This document shows, one piece after another, positions 56,201 to 64,000 of a DNA stretch of 64,000 bases. The translations under genes and the position numbers were made by a program. The DNA comes from Gimesia maris. GTDB taxonomy: Bacteria > Planctomycetota > Planctomycetia > Planctomycetales > Planctomycetaceae. Under the pieces are notes generated by a model, which was not told where the DNA came from, made no database searches, and saw nothing but the letters and a program-made list of their open reading frames with translations. Positions within the stretch are counted from its first letter, which is position 1. Each line of letters starts with the position of its first letter. The stretch is taken from positions 2,185,001 through 2,249,000 of the forward strand of contig NZ_CP042910.1 in NCBI RefSeq assembly GCF_008298035.1, read 5' to 3'.

Positions 56201-56542
56201 GTAGAGCAGCACTACGGGAATCGCAAAGTAGGCGCCGAAGATGGCCGTGTCTGAAATGATATGCAGCCAGCCTACATCAGTAGACCAGGTGCCACAGTAC
56301 CAGCGCTGTGGAAAACTGCTGGTATCAAACAATTTTGAAAAAAAGACAGCAGGACCTTCCGCCTGCAGTTCGGGTTTTGCTGCCTTTTGCGCACAGTGAC
56401 CGTCGGCACAACTCTTTGTGGGAGCGGAAGACACAGTCTCCGCTGCTGTCAAGGTGTCGTAAATCCCGAACTGAATCAAACACAACAGGCAGGCAGTCCT
56501 GATCATCCTGGCGCGAAATAATGGTATAGTTCTCGAACGCAT
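53198..56542 (-). CDS. Ethylene-receptor-like hybrid sensor histidine kinase
   Basis: An 1114-residue inner membrane phosphorelay protein. After an N-terminal signal-like segment and a periplasmic C45-x4-C50 motif comes a three-helix domain (about 80-185). It matches the ethylene-binding domain of plant ETR1: D98, Y105, I108, P109, I135, C138 and H142 correspond in type and exact spacing to D25, Y32, I35, P36, I62, C65 and H69, of which Cys and His bind copper. Then follow two PAS domains (about 203-330 and 335-460), HisKA with phospho-accepting H473, an ATPase domain, two receiver domains (D763, D902) and an HPt domain (H1050). The output regulator is not in the window. Convergent with the lipid operon, overlapping by 9 bp. 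Confidence 0.93.
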   Translation of the reverse strand: MRSRTIPLFRARMIRTACLLCLIQFGIYDTLTAAETVSSAPTKSCADGHCAQKAAKPELQAEGPAVFFSKLFDTSSFPQRWYCGTWSTDVGWLHIISDTAIFGAYFAIPVVLLYFLLQRKDLPFPKIIWLFAAFILFCGFGHLIEAGIFWWPIYRFSGLIKACTAIVSWITVFALIRFVPEALKLPSTALLAQELQRSKERLDFALDAGQIGVWEWNLKTDTLLWDRRTRQIFNIDPEVRDLYLTDFTQCLHPEDRNEVTNQLEQCIQTRTPYNSKFRVVHSDGSIRYVHAQGRAFLGNDGEPEQYIGVCHDFTDKQLQEDALAESELNFRSTFEQVAMGIAHVALDGRWLRVNQRLCEIFDYQAEELLELRIHDLSHPDELEIVLKNMQRMQAGEIKSYSIEKRYLRKDGSSIWTNLMVSLVRHQSGEPKHFIFGIKNIQRRKETEQKLKAAKLTAEEASQTKSEFLANMSHELRTPLNGVIGMTELLQGTHLNQHQQEFVDACRSSGESLLNLINDILDFSKIEAGKLDLDLHEFDLENVLMDTVSTLVWRTNEKNLELPCFVDPESRLTLKGDSYRLRQILVNLIGNAIKFTDSGEVVVRTRTVSRENGNIRIHFSVTDTGIGISESKINRLFQSFSQVDASTTRNYGGTGLGLVISQNLVELMGGRIGIESQDGVGSTFWFEIPFEISTSSTNSQPEIKQLAGKRVLIVDDNRTSRNILSDYMLEWGLDPVETASVAEAKTALQEAHHLKNAFDIVVTDFEMPNQNGLETGRALQHSDIPVILLTSSPDTRLDPIELQKCHITLTMRKPVQRHKLLESIYHLLTSQKEESIRNCTGTTEQRPIFSQTTRILLAEDNRINQLYLTELVKQLGCQCDTVLNGQEAIDAVLSSHYDLVLMDCQMPELDGLEATRRIRELEKRGQLKNKLPIIALTANAIKGDREKCLDAGMNEYLSKPVQSDHIITVMKQFLKQTQSEEADQSPLHGTSEVETHQPAIDSVALRELCGGNLDLINSLLDELESSGDARITQIQKSAETSDARGIAEAAHSLKGASGFLCAMKLKQLSSEIEQAGEAAELDKITTLVDGVAQEMQRCLAELPRLREEIKTMNSE

Positions 56543-56882
56543 AATCAGATCTCATACAGGTCGGAATAGAGACGGTGATCCTGTGATGCCAGACAGAATC
56601 GCTGCAGAAAGGTAATCTGTTCCCAGAAGGACGCATCAAATACCACAGAAACTTAGGTCAATTTTCCAGAAGTTGAGTGAAAAACTGCAGGGTTCACCAT
56701 GGTTGCAGGGAGATTCCTCACTGTGGAGAAGACGGTATTATCGTTTACAACGGCAGGAAGTGGTAAATCGAACTAAAGGAGATGTGGGTGCCGGATAAGT
56801 TTGTCAACGATCTTTTCGAATCGAAAATGAATCTTCGAAATGCCGATTCCATTTGTTCTGGCGGAGTTTCTGAAGTGTGATT
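56543..56882. other. Intergenic region, possible tiny ORF
   Basis: 340 bp upstream of the sensor kinase and downstream of the unknown membrane protein gene (both minus strand). No gene is supported firmly. A plus-strand frame of 30 codons (GTG at 56788 to 56880) has AAAGGAG 6 nt upstream. A palindrome, TTTTCGA-A-TCGAAAA, lies at 56813-56827 and could be an operator. Confidence 0.4.
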
Positions 56883-59249
56883 CTATTTTTGTTCTGCCTC
56901 TTCAATCAGCCTCTGTTTAATTTCTCTAATTTGCTGGTTGAACGACTGCATCAACGCCCGATCTTTCTTGATTTCAGCCTTAATCTGGTCGACCTTTTGT
57001 AGTGGTTCTAATGGATTTATCAGGGCTTGATATCGTCTCCGGTGGTTTCGGTTGTCTGCTTTGATCACAGAGGGAAGGGCAGCCAGGTAAACCGTCATCA
57101 CGACCAGCAGGGCAATCAGGCTGGAACGCCTCAACAGGCTAACTCCCGCCTGCCAGTTCTTTGGTCGTGGACTGACAGCAGCAGAGTCAGGCTGCGGGGC
57201 TTGGGAGGAACGTGACCATCGCAGTAGAGACCAGCCGAGCAGAATGGAAAGCGAAAGTAAAACGGCGAAACCTTCGCCCTGTCGGGCAGTCCATTGCGGA
57301 TAAATCCAGATCCAGGCGGGGATCTGCTTTTGCGGTTGCTTGTTCCAGGCAGCCCGCATGCGAAAAAAATCCGTATCTGCCACGGTAACTTCACGGCCGA
57401 ACCAGGTTTGCATTTCCGCTGGATTCAGGGTGCCTCGGAAGACCATGGCGCCGGCGGGAAAGATTAACAAAGTGACCAGGAAAACGAGACAGCAGGCAAT
57501 CAGCTTTCGACGTGCAGACAGCCCGGCAGAACGTAAAAAACAAAATGCAATGAAGACTGCAGTTCCATAAAGTACAACGAGTAGCAGCGAAACCGGGATG
57601 AGCAACACCAGGGATGCGTGTATCCAGTTCTGTTCCACAAATGCCAGCAGGGACGTGAATTGAAAATAGATCAGTACGGGAGCTGCCAGGACCAGCAGCA
57701 GCGAAATCAGCTGAGGCCAGGACAGATCTTTTTGCCTGCGGAGCAGTCGCAGGGAAACCGCTAAAACCAGGATCAGAGTCAGCCAGCAGAGGCAGAGCAG
57801 CGAGATATTCCACGCCTGTTCCGGGAGGATACCAGCCGGGATGACACCCCAGATAAACAGGCTCAGACTCACCCCAGCGCACCAGGCAATCAGGGTTCTC
57901 CACCAGCCCGGTTGAGGCGCGGGGCTGTCAGCCGGTTGGCCGGTCAATGAGGCTATCAGAACCAGCAGCAGTGACAAAGGAAGTAGAAAGATGATGAAAC
58001 GCTGGGCCGGCTCAATCAGTACGGCAGCCATGGACGCGTCACCAGCAGGTTGCTCATCTTTATGTTCGTGGTATTGATCCAGAGCTTCCATAAAGATGTT
58101 TCGCTGCAGCCAGGCCTGATGCAGGTCCTGCTTGAGTTCTGCTGTCTCCGCAGGAGTGAATGACTCAGGATGCAACTGCAGTACCTGGTATAAATGTCCC
58201 AATCCCGATGTGCGAAAGCTGAATTTGAAGAACGTCCGCTCGTAGAAATTCTGTTTGCCCGATAACTGCTCTGCGATCCGCAACTCACGGCCTGCATTCT
58301 GTATCACCGAGTCATATTTTTCTTGTCGCAGATCGGATTCGCAGGCATTGTTTAACCAGCGTGACAGTTGAGAGACGATCATGACAGCCGGGTAACTGGG
58401 ATTCTTGGCTTCTGCAGCTTTGAACTGTTCTCCCAGCGGGAGTGATGTTTGTTTTAAAAATGCCAGGGTGGCCGACCAGGTGATCGTGCCGACATCCAGG
58501 GTTGTTTTTTTCAATCCCGCCTGCAGTCGTTGCTCAGCCTGTGCATAGATCTGTGGATCGGTAATTATCAGCTTCAGTTGATCTTCCTCATCCCAGACCG
58601 GTTCGGCGGACAACTCATAGAACTGGAGTGCTGCAAGGTAATCGTAGAGCGCATTCTCCGGATCGTGGGCCACACCTTCTTCCAGTATTTGTAGCCAGCC
58701 TTCAGTGGGCAGCTCCTGTTCTGAATCATCATGGACCGCAAACAGCAGCAATGCGCGTTGTCTCCAGAATTCGACTTTCTCCGGAGCCAGACGCGTGGCC
58801 ATCGCCGCCTGCGCCAGGCAGCCGGTGCGGCAGATTGACTGATATTCCGCCTGGGACTGATGGAATCTGTCAAAATATCCCTCAGACAGTTCCTGTAGAT
58901 CCTGGCTGGAAGTGATATTTCGTTTCAGGAATCCGTATTGCGGCTCGGCCAGCATCCAGGCTGCTCCCAGTGCGACCTGGGGATCTGTCTGCGTCGTTGG
59001 GATCCGGCTGATCTGATCCAGCCAGTATTCCGCCTGAACCGGGGGTGGCTCCTCTCCGACTGATGTCGCCCGGCCGAGCAGTCGCAGCACCTGAACTTCC
59101 CAGTCATTCCGAAAGGACCGCCAGCCGGAGGGGGAACTGCTGACGACCACCATCAGACGAAGACTAAGCACGAATATGACCAGCAGGAATAACAGCCGCG
59201 GCCCGTTTGTCTTCAGTTTTCCGATTTTTGCTGTGTGAAGAAATTTCAT
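56883..59249 (-). CDS. Large membrane protein of unknown function
   Basis: A 788-residue protein I do not recognise. One transmembrane helix (about 19-37) is followed by a soluble, mostly helical, tetratricopeptide-like region (about 45-400; A-L-Y-D-Y-L-A-A-L-Q-F-Y and similar). Then come about six hydrophobic helices (about 405-600), a soluble segment, and two more helices (near 655 and 705). It ends in a charged coiled-coil-like tail (V-D-Q-I-K-A-E-I-K-K-D-R, about 750-788). The layout suggests an envelope protein with a large extracytoplasmic region. It starts 61 bp after the stop of the small membrane protein gene; both may be one unit. Confidence 0.8.
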   Translation of the reverse strand: MKFLHTAKIGKLKTNGPRLLFLLVIFVLSLRLMVVVSSSPSGWRSFRNDWEVQVLRLLGRATSVGEEPPPVQAEYWLDQISRIPTTQTDPQVALGAAWMLAEPQYGFLKRNITSSQDLQELSEGYFDRFHQSQAEYQSICRTGCLAQAAMATRLAPEKVEFWRQRALLLFAVHDDSEQELPTEGWLQILEEGVAHDPENALYDYLAALQFYELSAEPVWDEEDQLKLIITDPQIYAQAEQRLQAGLKKTTLDVGTITWSATLAFLKQTSLPLGEQFKAAEAKNPSYPAVMIVSQLSRWLNNACESDLRQEKYDSVIQNAGRELRIAEQLSGKQNFYERTFFKFSFRTSGLGHLYQVLQLHPESFTPAETAELKQDLHQAWLQRNIFMEALDQYHEHKDEQPAGDASMAAVLIEPAQRFIIFLLPLSLLLVLIASLTGQPADSPAPQPGWWRTLIAWCAGVSLSLFIWGVIPAGILPEQAWNISLLCLCWLTLILVLAVSLRLLRRQKDLSWPQLISLLLVLAAPVLIYFQFTSLLAFVEQNWIHASLVLLIPVSLLLVVLYGTAVFIAFCFLRSAGLSARRKLIACCLVFLVTLLIFPAGAMVFRGTLNPAEMQTWFGREVTVADTDFFRMRAAWNKQPQKQIPAWIWIYPQWTARQGEGFAVLLSLSILLGWSLLRWSRSSQAPQPDSAAVSPRPKNWQAGVSLLRRSSLIALLVVMTVYLAALPSVIKADNRNHRRRYQALINPLEPLQKVDQIKAEIKKDRALMQSFNQQIREIKQRLIEEAEQK

Positions 59250-59311
59250 GCTTTAGTGACTAACGCAGGCAGGCAGAGCGTGGATTAAACAGATCCGTGT
59301 TTTTTTTCCTT

Positions 59312-59851
59312 TTAGAGCTGCGATTGATCATTGGCAGCAGCCTGCGGCGCCCGCTGATACTGGTACTGCATTCCCAGCAGTACAAAACCGATGATTGGAA
59401 TCAGGATATCGGTGTAAAAGATGATACCCGCATTTCCCGGTGCGAAATTATGCGCTGTGATCATCTGGTAAATGTGCCCGCCTGCAGCGCCCAGCAGAAA
59501 CATTGACGGTCCCACAACGGCGGCAGCCCGCATGCCGAAGCTTCCGCGGAAGGCCAGGAAACCGACGACGGCGTATCCCAGGCTGGCGGTCCCCACCTCG
59601 AACTGAAACGGACTCTGCTCCCAGCCAATATATCGGGCTGCGGTTTCACCAAAAAAAGAATGCATGATGAAGTTGTAGAAAAAAGAACAGCCGACGGAGA
59701 ACAGGAGAAAGTAAGCAAAACATGCTTCGATAATTACAGCGGCATTCCGCGGGCGTTTTTGTCTCCAGAGTGATATGCCGGAAACGATTAGTCCCAAAAC
59801 CAGGAAACTGAAGGTGAAGTTTTCCATGACAAGGCGAATTGCGGTACTCAT
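59312..59851 (-). CDS. Small membrane protein (DUF6790-like)
   Basis: A 179-residue protein with about five hydrophobic helices, resembling the DUF6790 family in my recollection (F-F-Y-N-F-I-M-H-S-F-F-G, then G-W-E-Q-S-P-F-Q-F-E-V-G-T-A-S-L-G-Y-A). Function unknown. A 14-bp palindrome lies 31 bp upstream of its start. Confidence 0.75.
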   Translation of the reverse strand: MSTAIRLVMENFTFSFLVLGLIVSGISLWRQKRPRNAAVIIEACFAYFLLFSVGCSFFYNFIMHSFFGETAARYIGWEQSPFQFEVGTASLGYAVVGFLAFRGSFGMRAAAVVGPSMFLLGAAGGHIYQMITAHNFAPGNAGIIFYTDILIPIIGFVLLGMQYQYQRAPQAAANDQSQL

Positions 59852-60338
59852 CAGTTTCCTTCTGCATTAAACCCAAAATGATTTGATCGATCAAAATATT
59901 ATATTCGTATCACATTTTTTCAAAAACAAATGAATTTGGTTTGAATCCCCTGTTTTCCAGATCGAAAAGATTTGTTCGCTGTTCTTCTCAGTCTGGCATT
60001 GATGCAGACGGCAGTATAACAGCATTCATACAGTTGCGATGCGATTGTCATTCGTATATTGTTAATCTATCCAGTCGATGTGTTATTTCGTTTGAAATGA
60101 CTCCCTGTGAATTCCGATGATGGTTTGACGACACGCGTTGTCCCTGAATTCGTGAACTCAAAGCCCTTAAACTCCGGGCAGATAATCATTGACGTTGAAT
60201 CGACTAACGACTCCGTCTGCTTTATATAACACAACACAATCAGTAGTGAAGTTCCACAGCATGACCGTCTGTAATCGATCGGTCGTGTGCAGCAGTGAAT
60301 GGATCACAAAAAAATCATAAAGAGAGAAACCGGTTAGA
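59852..60338. other. Divergent intergenic region upstream of aspartate kinase
   Basis: 487 bp without a gene; it should hold the promoters of the small membrane protein (minus) and the aspartate kinase (plus). I looked for a lysine-riboswitch-like fold and saw none. Confidence 0.5.
59882..59895. promoter_or_regulatory. Perfect palindrome TTTGATCGATCAAA
   Basis: A 14-bp perfect palindrome 31 bp upstream of the minus-strand membrane protein start, where a promoter would be. Its form fits a dimeric repressor such as a MarR- or GntR-type protein, none of which is encoded nearby. Confidence 0.4.
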
Positions 60339-61703
60339 ATGACAAACAGTGTAGTCTGTAAGTTTGGTGGCAGCTCCGTAGCAAACGCAGATCAGATCGA
60401 AAAAGTGCGACGAATTGTCGCAGATGATTCCCAGCGACGATTTGTCGTCGTTTCCGCACCAGGACGCATCTATAAAAATGAAGAGAAAATCACAGATCAT
60501 CTCCTGAATATTGCCTCAAATGGTACTCACTTCCAGGAAAAACGAAAGACCATTTCTGCTGGTGAGAGCAAGCAGGCCGTCTTAGAGCGATTTACCAGCA
60601 TCATCAATGATCTGAGAATCGACGGCAAAAAAATGCTGGAATCGCTGAAGCAGGATCTGGAGACCAAGCTGCAAGGCGAACGGCAAATTGCATTTCTGGC
60701 ATCACGTGGAGAGCATTATAATGCGCGCATTATAGCCGCTTATTTTCAAAAGCAGGGGATGGAGGCCCGCGTCTCTCTGCCGGAAGAATTCGGATTTCTG
60801 GTGACAGAAAGTTTTCTGGATGCCAAGGTGGAAGAGATCGCCTATGAAAATATCGCCGCCCTGGATGGCACGGAAATGATCACTGTCGTTCCCGGTTTTT
60901 ATGGCGTGACAGAGCATGGAGAAATCGCCGTCTTCTCACGTGGCGGTTCCGATCTCACTGGAGGCGAAATCGCGTACGCCATTGATGCGGATAAATACGA
61001 AAACTGGACCGACGTAAATGGCGTGCTGGAATCAGATCCCGGCATCATCCCCGCTGCCCGTGCGATTCCGCGGCTCACGTTTAAAGAAATTCGCCTGCTG
61101 TCATCCAAGGGCGTGAACGTGTTCCACCTCGATGCAATGCTCAACTGCCGCAAACGAAAAATTCCGATTCACGTCCGTAATACCAATCACCCCGATGATC
61201 CCGGCACGCAGATTCTCAACGAGCGCGTCCCCGAAGAAGGCGTAGTCGGTATCGCCCGGCTGGATAACATGGCCTATATCTATCTGGAAAAAGACATGCT
61301 CTGCGAAGAGGTCGGCTTTACCGCCACACTGTTGACCATCTTTCAGAATTACGGAATCAATACATACCACTATCCCACCGATAAAGACGACATCGCCGTA
61401 CTCGTGAAACAGGATGACCTCAAAGGCAGCATCAACGATCTCCGGCGGACGATTGAAAAACAGCTCAAGCCCGATTTCATGGACGTCGTTTACAATCTGT
61501 CGATCATTACCCCGGTTGGGCTGGGGCTCAAACGTAACTCCTATCCCCTGGTCGATGCGATCAATGCATTGGGCGAGCACCATATCCCGATCGAAATGAT
61601 CGACCAGAGTCCGTCGCAAATCTGCTTCCACATCGGCGTCAGCCAGGCAATCGCCGACGATGCCCTGCGGCTCCTGTATCGAGTACTGATTGCCGGCTCG
61701 TGA
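60339..61703 (+). CDS. lysC: Aspartate kinase
   Basis: A 454-residue aspartokinase that phosphorylates aspartate as the first step to lysine, methionine and threonine. The N-terminal amino-acid-kinase domain begins with C-K-F-G-G-S-S-V-A-N-A; GFYGVTEHGEIAVFSRGGSD marks the substrate and ATP site (about 190-215), and two ACT domains (about 315-454) allow end-product control. Single-gene unit. The threonine-synthase-like gene at 34.9-36.1 kb could lie in the same biosynthetic route. AAAGAGAG lies upstream of the ATG. Confidence 0.95.
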   Translation: MTNSVVCKFGGSSVANADQIEKVRRIVADDSQRRFVVVSAPGRIYKNEEKITDHLLNIASNGTHFQEKRKTISAGESKQAVLERFTSIINDLRIDGKKMLESLKQDLETKLQGERQIAFLASRGEHYNARIIAAYFQKQGMEARVSLPEEFGFLVTESFLDAKVEEIAYENIAALDGTEMITVVPGFYGVTEHGEIAVFSRGGSDLTGGEIAYAIDADKYENWTDVNGVLESDPGIIPAARAIPRLTFKEIRLLSSKGVNVFHLDAMLNCRKRKIPIHVRNTNHPDDPGTQILNERVPEEGVVGIARLDNMAYIYLEKDMLCEEVGFTATLLTIFQNYGINTYHYPTDKDDIAVLVKQDDLKGSINDLRRTIEKQLKPDFMDVVYNLSIITPVGLGLKRNSYPLVDAINALGEHHIPIEMIDQSPSQICFHIGVSQAIADDALRLLYRVLIAGS

Positions 61704-61717
61704 GTTTTTAATACTTC

Positions 61718-62473
61718 TCAATTATCGTATGCGGGTGGGAAAATACCTTCTAGCGCCGAGGCGATTGTCGAGTCCAGATTCCCATCATTCAGTTCGGTCA
61801 TAGCACGCCCTGCGATCTCCTGTGCTTCCACTTTGCGATCATTGAGAACCAGCAGGGCAACGATTGTGGCGATGGAGTTAGTGAAACTATCCTTAGTCGC
61901 TTTCTCGACTAGTGGACCGAGATCTGGCCTCGCAGTTCTCAACTTTTGATAGAGCGGATTATCAGGCAGTCGCTTTTGATGCTCGAAAATATGAAGACGT
62001 TGTTGGAATGCTTCGTGCGGGTCCATATACTTTCCACAAAGCTGATACTCACCGGCACTAATGAGCGCTGATTCTGCAAAAGGGTAGCATTTTCTGGCGA
62101 GTTCAGTATCCAGGGTTTCCAGCCAGAGAAACATTTCAGCAGTCAGTCGCTCATCGCCCAGACATTGATTGATGCTGGCAAACTCATGAAATGATTCCTC
62201 ACGATCATTTCCATTAAAGAGTTTTTCTTTTGCAGTATCTCGGATGACTATGAGCTTTTCCAAGGCGGGATGATAAACCTGACTCAATTCGGCCCAGTCT
62301 CCTAGCGCAAATGACAATCGAACAGGTGATTCGATAGCATTCTCATGGTACCAGACTCGTTTGGCTAACGCCTCTGCATAACGGCCAGCGCGTCGGTCCT
62401 CACAGGCTTCAGTATGAATCGATTCAAAATTCTGGTAGTCAGCAGGCTTCCAGCCTGAGGATTGATCTGTCAT
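61718..62473 (-). CDS. Hypothetical protein, helical repeat-like
   Basis: A 251-residue soluble protein, mostly alpha-helical by composition, with TPR-like spacing of small and aromatic residues (G-R-Y-A-E-A-L-A-K-R-V-W-Y-H-E-N-A). I do not recognise a family. The ATG has AAGGA 8 nt upstream. It converges on the aspartate kinase gene, 14 bp apart, and borders the gene-poor region to its right. Confidence 0.75.
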   Translation of the reverse strand: MTDQSSGWKPADYQNFESIHTEACEDRRAGRYAEALAKRVWYHENAIESPVRLSFALGDWAELSQVYHPALEKLIVIRDTAKEKLFNGNDREESFHEFASINQCLGDERLTAEMFLWLETLDTELARKCYPFAESALISAGEYQLCGKYMDPHEAFQQRLHIFEHQKRLPDNPLYQKLRTARPDLGPLVEKATKDSFTNSIATIVALLVLNDRKVEAQEIAGRAMTELNDGNLDSTIASALEGIFPPAYDN

Positions 62474-62999
62474 GTTAACATTCCTTGCTCATCAAGACCG
62501 GGTTCTACCTGGATCAGTTTACCACAAATGGACGGAAACAAAATGGAATTCCCGCACCTGCTGCTACACATTCCCGCACTCCTCCTGCATAAAATGAACT
62601 TGACCGCGGCGCGCCACTGGAGATAAGCGTTGATTCGGGTCGCGCGCGTGGCCAGTTTACAGTGCACCAAAACACGCGACACTTGTTCGTTCTCTTCACT
62701 ATAAATGAGCCTGTTTTTTCCAGATATTCAGTTGTCGAATCCACACACGTTACCGATGTATGCCTGCGGGTCGCCGCACATCGCAGGTTTTCGTCCCGGC
62801 ACCACATCAGCACCGCCAGACATCGTACCCCTGTCAACACAGATCGCCACATTTTGTTGTTCATCCCCCTTGACCTCCCCACGCCCTTCCACAAAATAAT
62901 CCACCATGCAATGAACCACTGACACCAGCCATCAGATTGGTCATCAGATTGAACATCACAACCACAAACATAATTCAATATCCTCCCACACCTCGGGCG

Positions 63000-63026
63000 C
63001 CATCTGTCGGCTTGCCGGAGAGTGCT
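63000..63026. repeat. Direct repeat, copy 1
   Basis: CCATCTGT-CGGCTTGCC followed by G-GAGAGTGCT; matches the copy at 63231-63258 at about 25 of 28 positions with a one-base gap. 231 bp apart. Confidence 0.55.
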
Positions 63027-63230
63027 CAGCTAGCCAGCACACGCCCATAAAGCAGTGTGAGCCTGAATGCAAATCGGGCCGAGCACAGCGAGCAGGATGT
63101 AGCAGCTCCCGCGTTCGTTCCAGAACCGAGCTTCCATACACTGTTTTCACGGCCGGACGAGCCGGGCCGTGGCACCCGTAAACCTCTTATCTTAATTGCA
63201 ATGTCTCCTGCAAAATCAGACGAGCGCGTG

Positions 63231-63258
63231 CCATCTGTTCGGCTTGCCCGACAGTGCT
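63231..63258. repeat. Direct repeat, copy 2
   Basis: CCATCTGTTCGGCTTGCC followed by CGACAGTGCT; the partner of 63000-63026. The segment between the copies includes a GC-rich inverted stretch around GGCCGGACGAGCCGGGCC (63151-63168). Confidence 0.55.
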
Positions 63259-63478
63259 TGTGTAAACGTCCCCTTTTATGTTTCACAAAGAATTATAAAA
63301 GAAGTGTCCCCACGCCCGCAGATGAAAATCTTGAATCACTAAAAAGCGAATGTAGTTCTGGATTGCTGCGGGCAACAGGAGGTCTGAGAGTGATCGCGGG
63401 AGACGATCAGGGAACAGAGTTCGCTGACCTGTCTACTCCCAGACTGCGGTAAGTCGCCTCACGAGTCGGCCCCCGTTT

Positions 63479-64000
63479 TCAATATCCCTCTCTCTCAAAC
63501 AGCGCCGTCACAGAATCGGCAACCAGTTGAAAACTCTGTTTTGTGTAGCCGCCGCTCAGCAACATGATCGTGGGAATCTGCCGTTTGCGTAACTCGCTGA
63601 CAACATATAAGTCGCGTTCACGGATCATTGGTGCGGAGATATTCAGCCCCCCCAGGGGATCGCCCGCGAAAATGTCAGTGCCTGCATTGTAAATCGCCAG
63701 TCCGACGGGCGACTGGCAAACCGAATCGAGAAAGCCGGGGAGTCTGTTTTCCAGCTCCAGCATGTATTCGCGATCGGTCCAACTCCCCGTGATCCCAATC
63801 TCACAGTCCAGTCGTTCCCGCGCAGCGACATCGTTCTGCGGATAGGCCCGCGCATTGAAGATATCGAACAGAAACGCCCGATTGTCGTTCATAAACGCAT
63901 GGCTCACTCCGTTCCCCTGATGCGCGTCGGTATCAACGTAAACAATCCGGTCGGTCTCTGAGATCAAAGCCTGTTGTCGCAGTGTAGCCACCGCGATCGC
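63479..64000 (-). CDS. Histone deacetylase family protein, 5' end cut by the window
   Basis: The C-terminal 173 residues of a zinc-dependent deacetylase (HDAC/AcuC/acetylpolyamine amidohydrolase fold). The catalytic YVDTDAHQGNG motif, with the D-x-H metal ligands, the downstream Y-N-A-G-T-D-I-F-A-G-D-P ligand segment, and L-L-S-G-G-Y-T are present. The reading frame stays open to base 64000, so the N-terminal half of the gene lies beyond the window. The substrate is unknown. Confidence 0.9.
   Translation of the reverse strand, partial: AIAVATLRQQALISETDRIVYVDTDAHQGNGVSHAFMNDNRAFLFDIFNARAYPQNDVAARERLDCEIGITGSWTDREYMLELENRLPGFLDSVCQSPVGLAIYNAGTDIFAGDPLGGLNISAPMIRERDLYVVSELRKRQIPTIMLLSGGYTKQSFQLVADSVTALFEREGY

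Larger units (their letters stand above)
62474..63478. other. 1-kb gene-poor region with a short direct repeat
   Basis: No convincing gene. Open frames on both strands are short, overlapping and of odd composition (Cys/Trp/Arg-rich). GC-rich and AT-rich patches alternate, unlike the flanking genes. It may be a decayed gene or a species-specific repeat element. Confidence 0.5.

Noticed and set aside
59852..60338. Lysine riboswitch upstream of aspartate kinase
   Set aside because: No set of conserved stems or a following terminator could be drawn by eye.
62514..62978. Minus-strand 154-aa frame and nested 65- and 64-aa frames in the gene-poor region
   Set aside because: Cys/Trp/Arg-rich odd composition, several overlapping frames of similar length, no ribosome binding site or family match.
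63057..63452. Plus-strand 131-aa frame over the direct repeat
   Set aside because: Runs through the repeated segment, low-quality composition, no start signals.
1..64000. tRNA, rRNA, CRISPR array, insertion sequence or integrase
   Set aside because: I scanned the gaps by eye and saw no cloverleaf, no regularly spaced repeats and no transposase or integrase motif; a dedicated scan would be needed to exclude them fully.

Overview
The window reads as chromosomal DNA of a planctomycete (Planctomycetota, probably Planctomycetaceae; a Gimesia- or Rubinisphaera-like organism is my inference). The main reasons are a DUF1559 prepilin-like protein with its C-terminal H-x9-DG motif followed by a small transthyretin-like lipoprotein, an exported sulfatase, moderate GC, and many long single-gene transcription units. 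I found no rRNA, tRNA, CRISPR array, integrase or insertion sequence. The window cuts one gene, a histone-deacetylase-family protein at the right end.

Layout. (1) 0.4-6.3 kb: DUF1559 protein and lipoprotein, a CDP-alcohol phosphatidyltransferase, then an exported isochorismatase-fold hydrolase, a sodium:solute symporter and a creatininase-family amidohydrolase, possibly an uptake and hydrolysis set. (2) 6.4-25.9 kb: a large surface-glycan locus. On the minus strand lie a polysaccharide deacetylase, a methyltransferase and a GT-B-like protein. On the plus strand lie an AsnB-type amidotransferase, a PglC-like initiating sugar transferase, an O-antigen ligase/polymerase, the core legionaminic-acid (nonulosonate) gene set (legF, legC, neuD-like, neuB, neuC, a CBS-fused nucleotidyltransferase, legB), a MurJ/Wzx-type flippase, an HpcH/HpaI aldolase, a UDP-glucuronate decarboxylase and a UDP-sugar 4-epimerase. 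(3) 25.9-31.6 kb: purine nucleoside phosphorylase, a poly-aspartate small protein, and a divergent arsenosugar locus (arsS, arsM and two arsenosugar-type glycosyltransferases). (4) 31.6-37.9 kb: a minus-strand set with a TauE/SafE permease, two MFS transporters, a 2-hydroxyacid dehydrogenase and a threonine-synthase-like enzyme. (5) 38-45.5 kb: tilS, a small protein, rny (RNase Y), PaiB-like, cupin, VOC and sulfatase genes.

(6) 45.4-56.5 kb is the most interesting part. A MerR-type regulator with a CarH/LitR-like C-terminal domain has lost both cobalamin-ligand signatures. It is divergent from a sigma-70 family factor, which is followed by a tightly packed six-gene lipid-modification operon (DCC protein, FAD oxidoreductase, DUF1365, CFA-type methyltransferase, DUF1295, second CFA-type methyltransferase). 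Converging on this operon is an 1114-residue hybrid histidine kinase. Its N-terminal membrane domain carries all seven ethylene/copper-binding residues of the plant receptor ETR1 at identical spacing. (7) 56.9-64 kb: an unknown 788-aa membrane protein, a small membrane protein, aspartate kinase, a hypothetical protein, a 1-kb gene-poor stretch with a short direct repeat, and the cut deacetylase gene.

Functions are assigned by motif reading alone; no database search was run. Start codons were moved downstream of the longest open frame where a signal peptide, ribosome binding site or gene overlap supported it.
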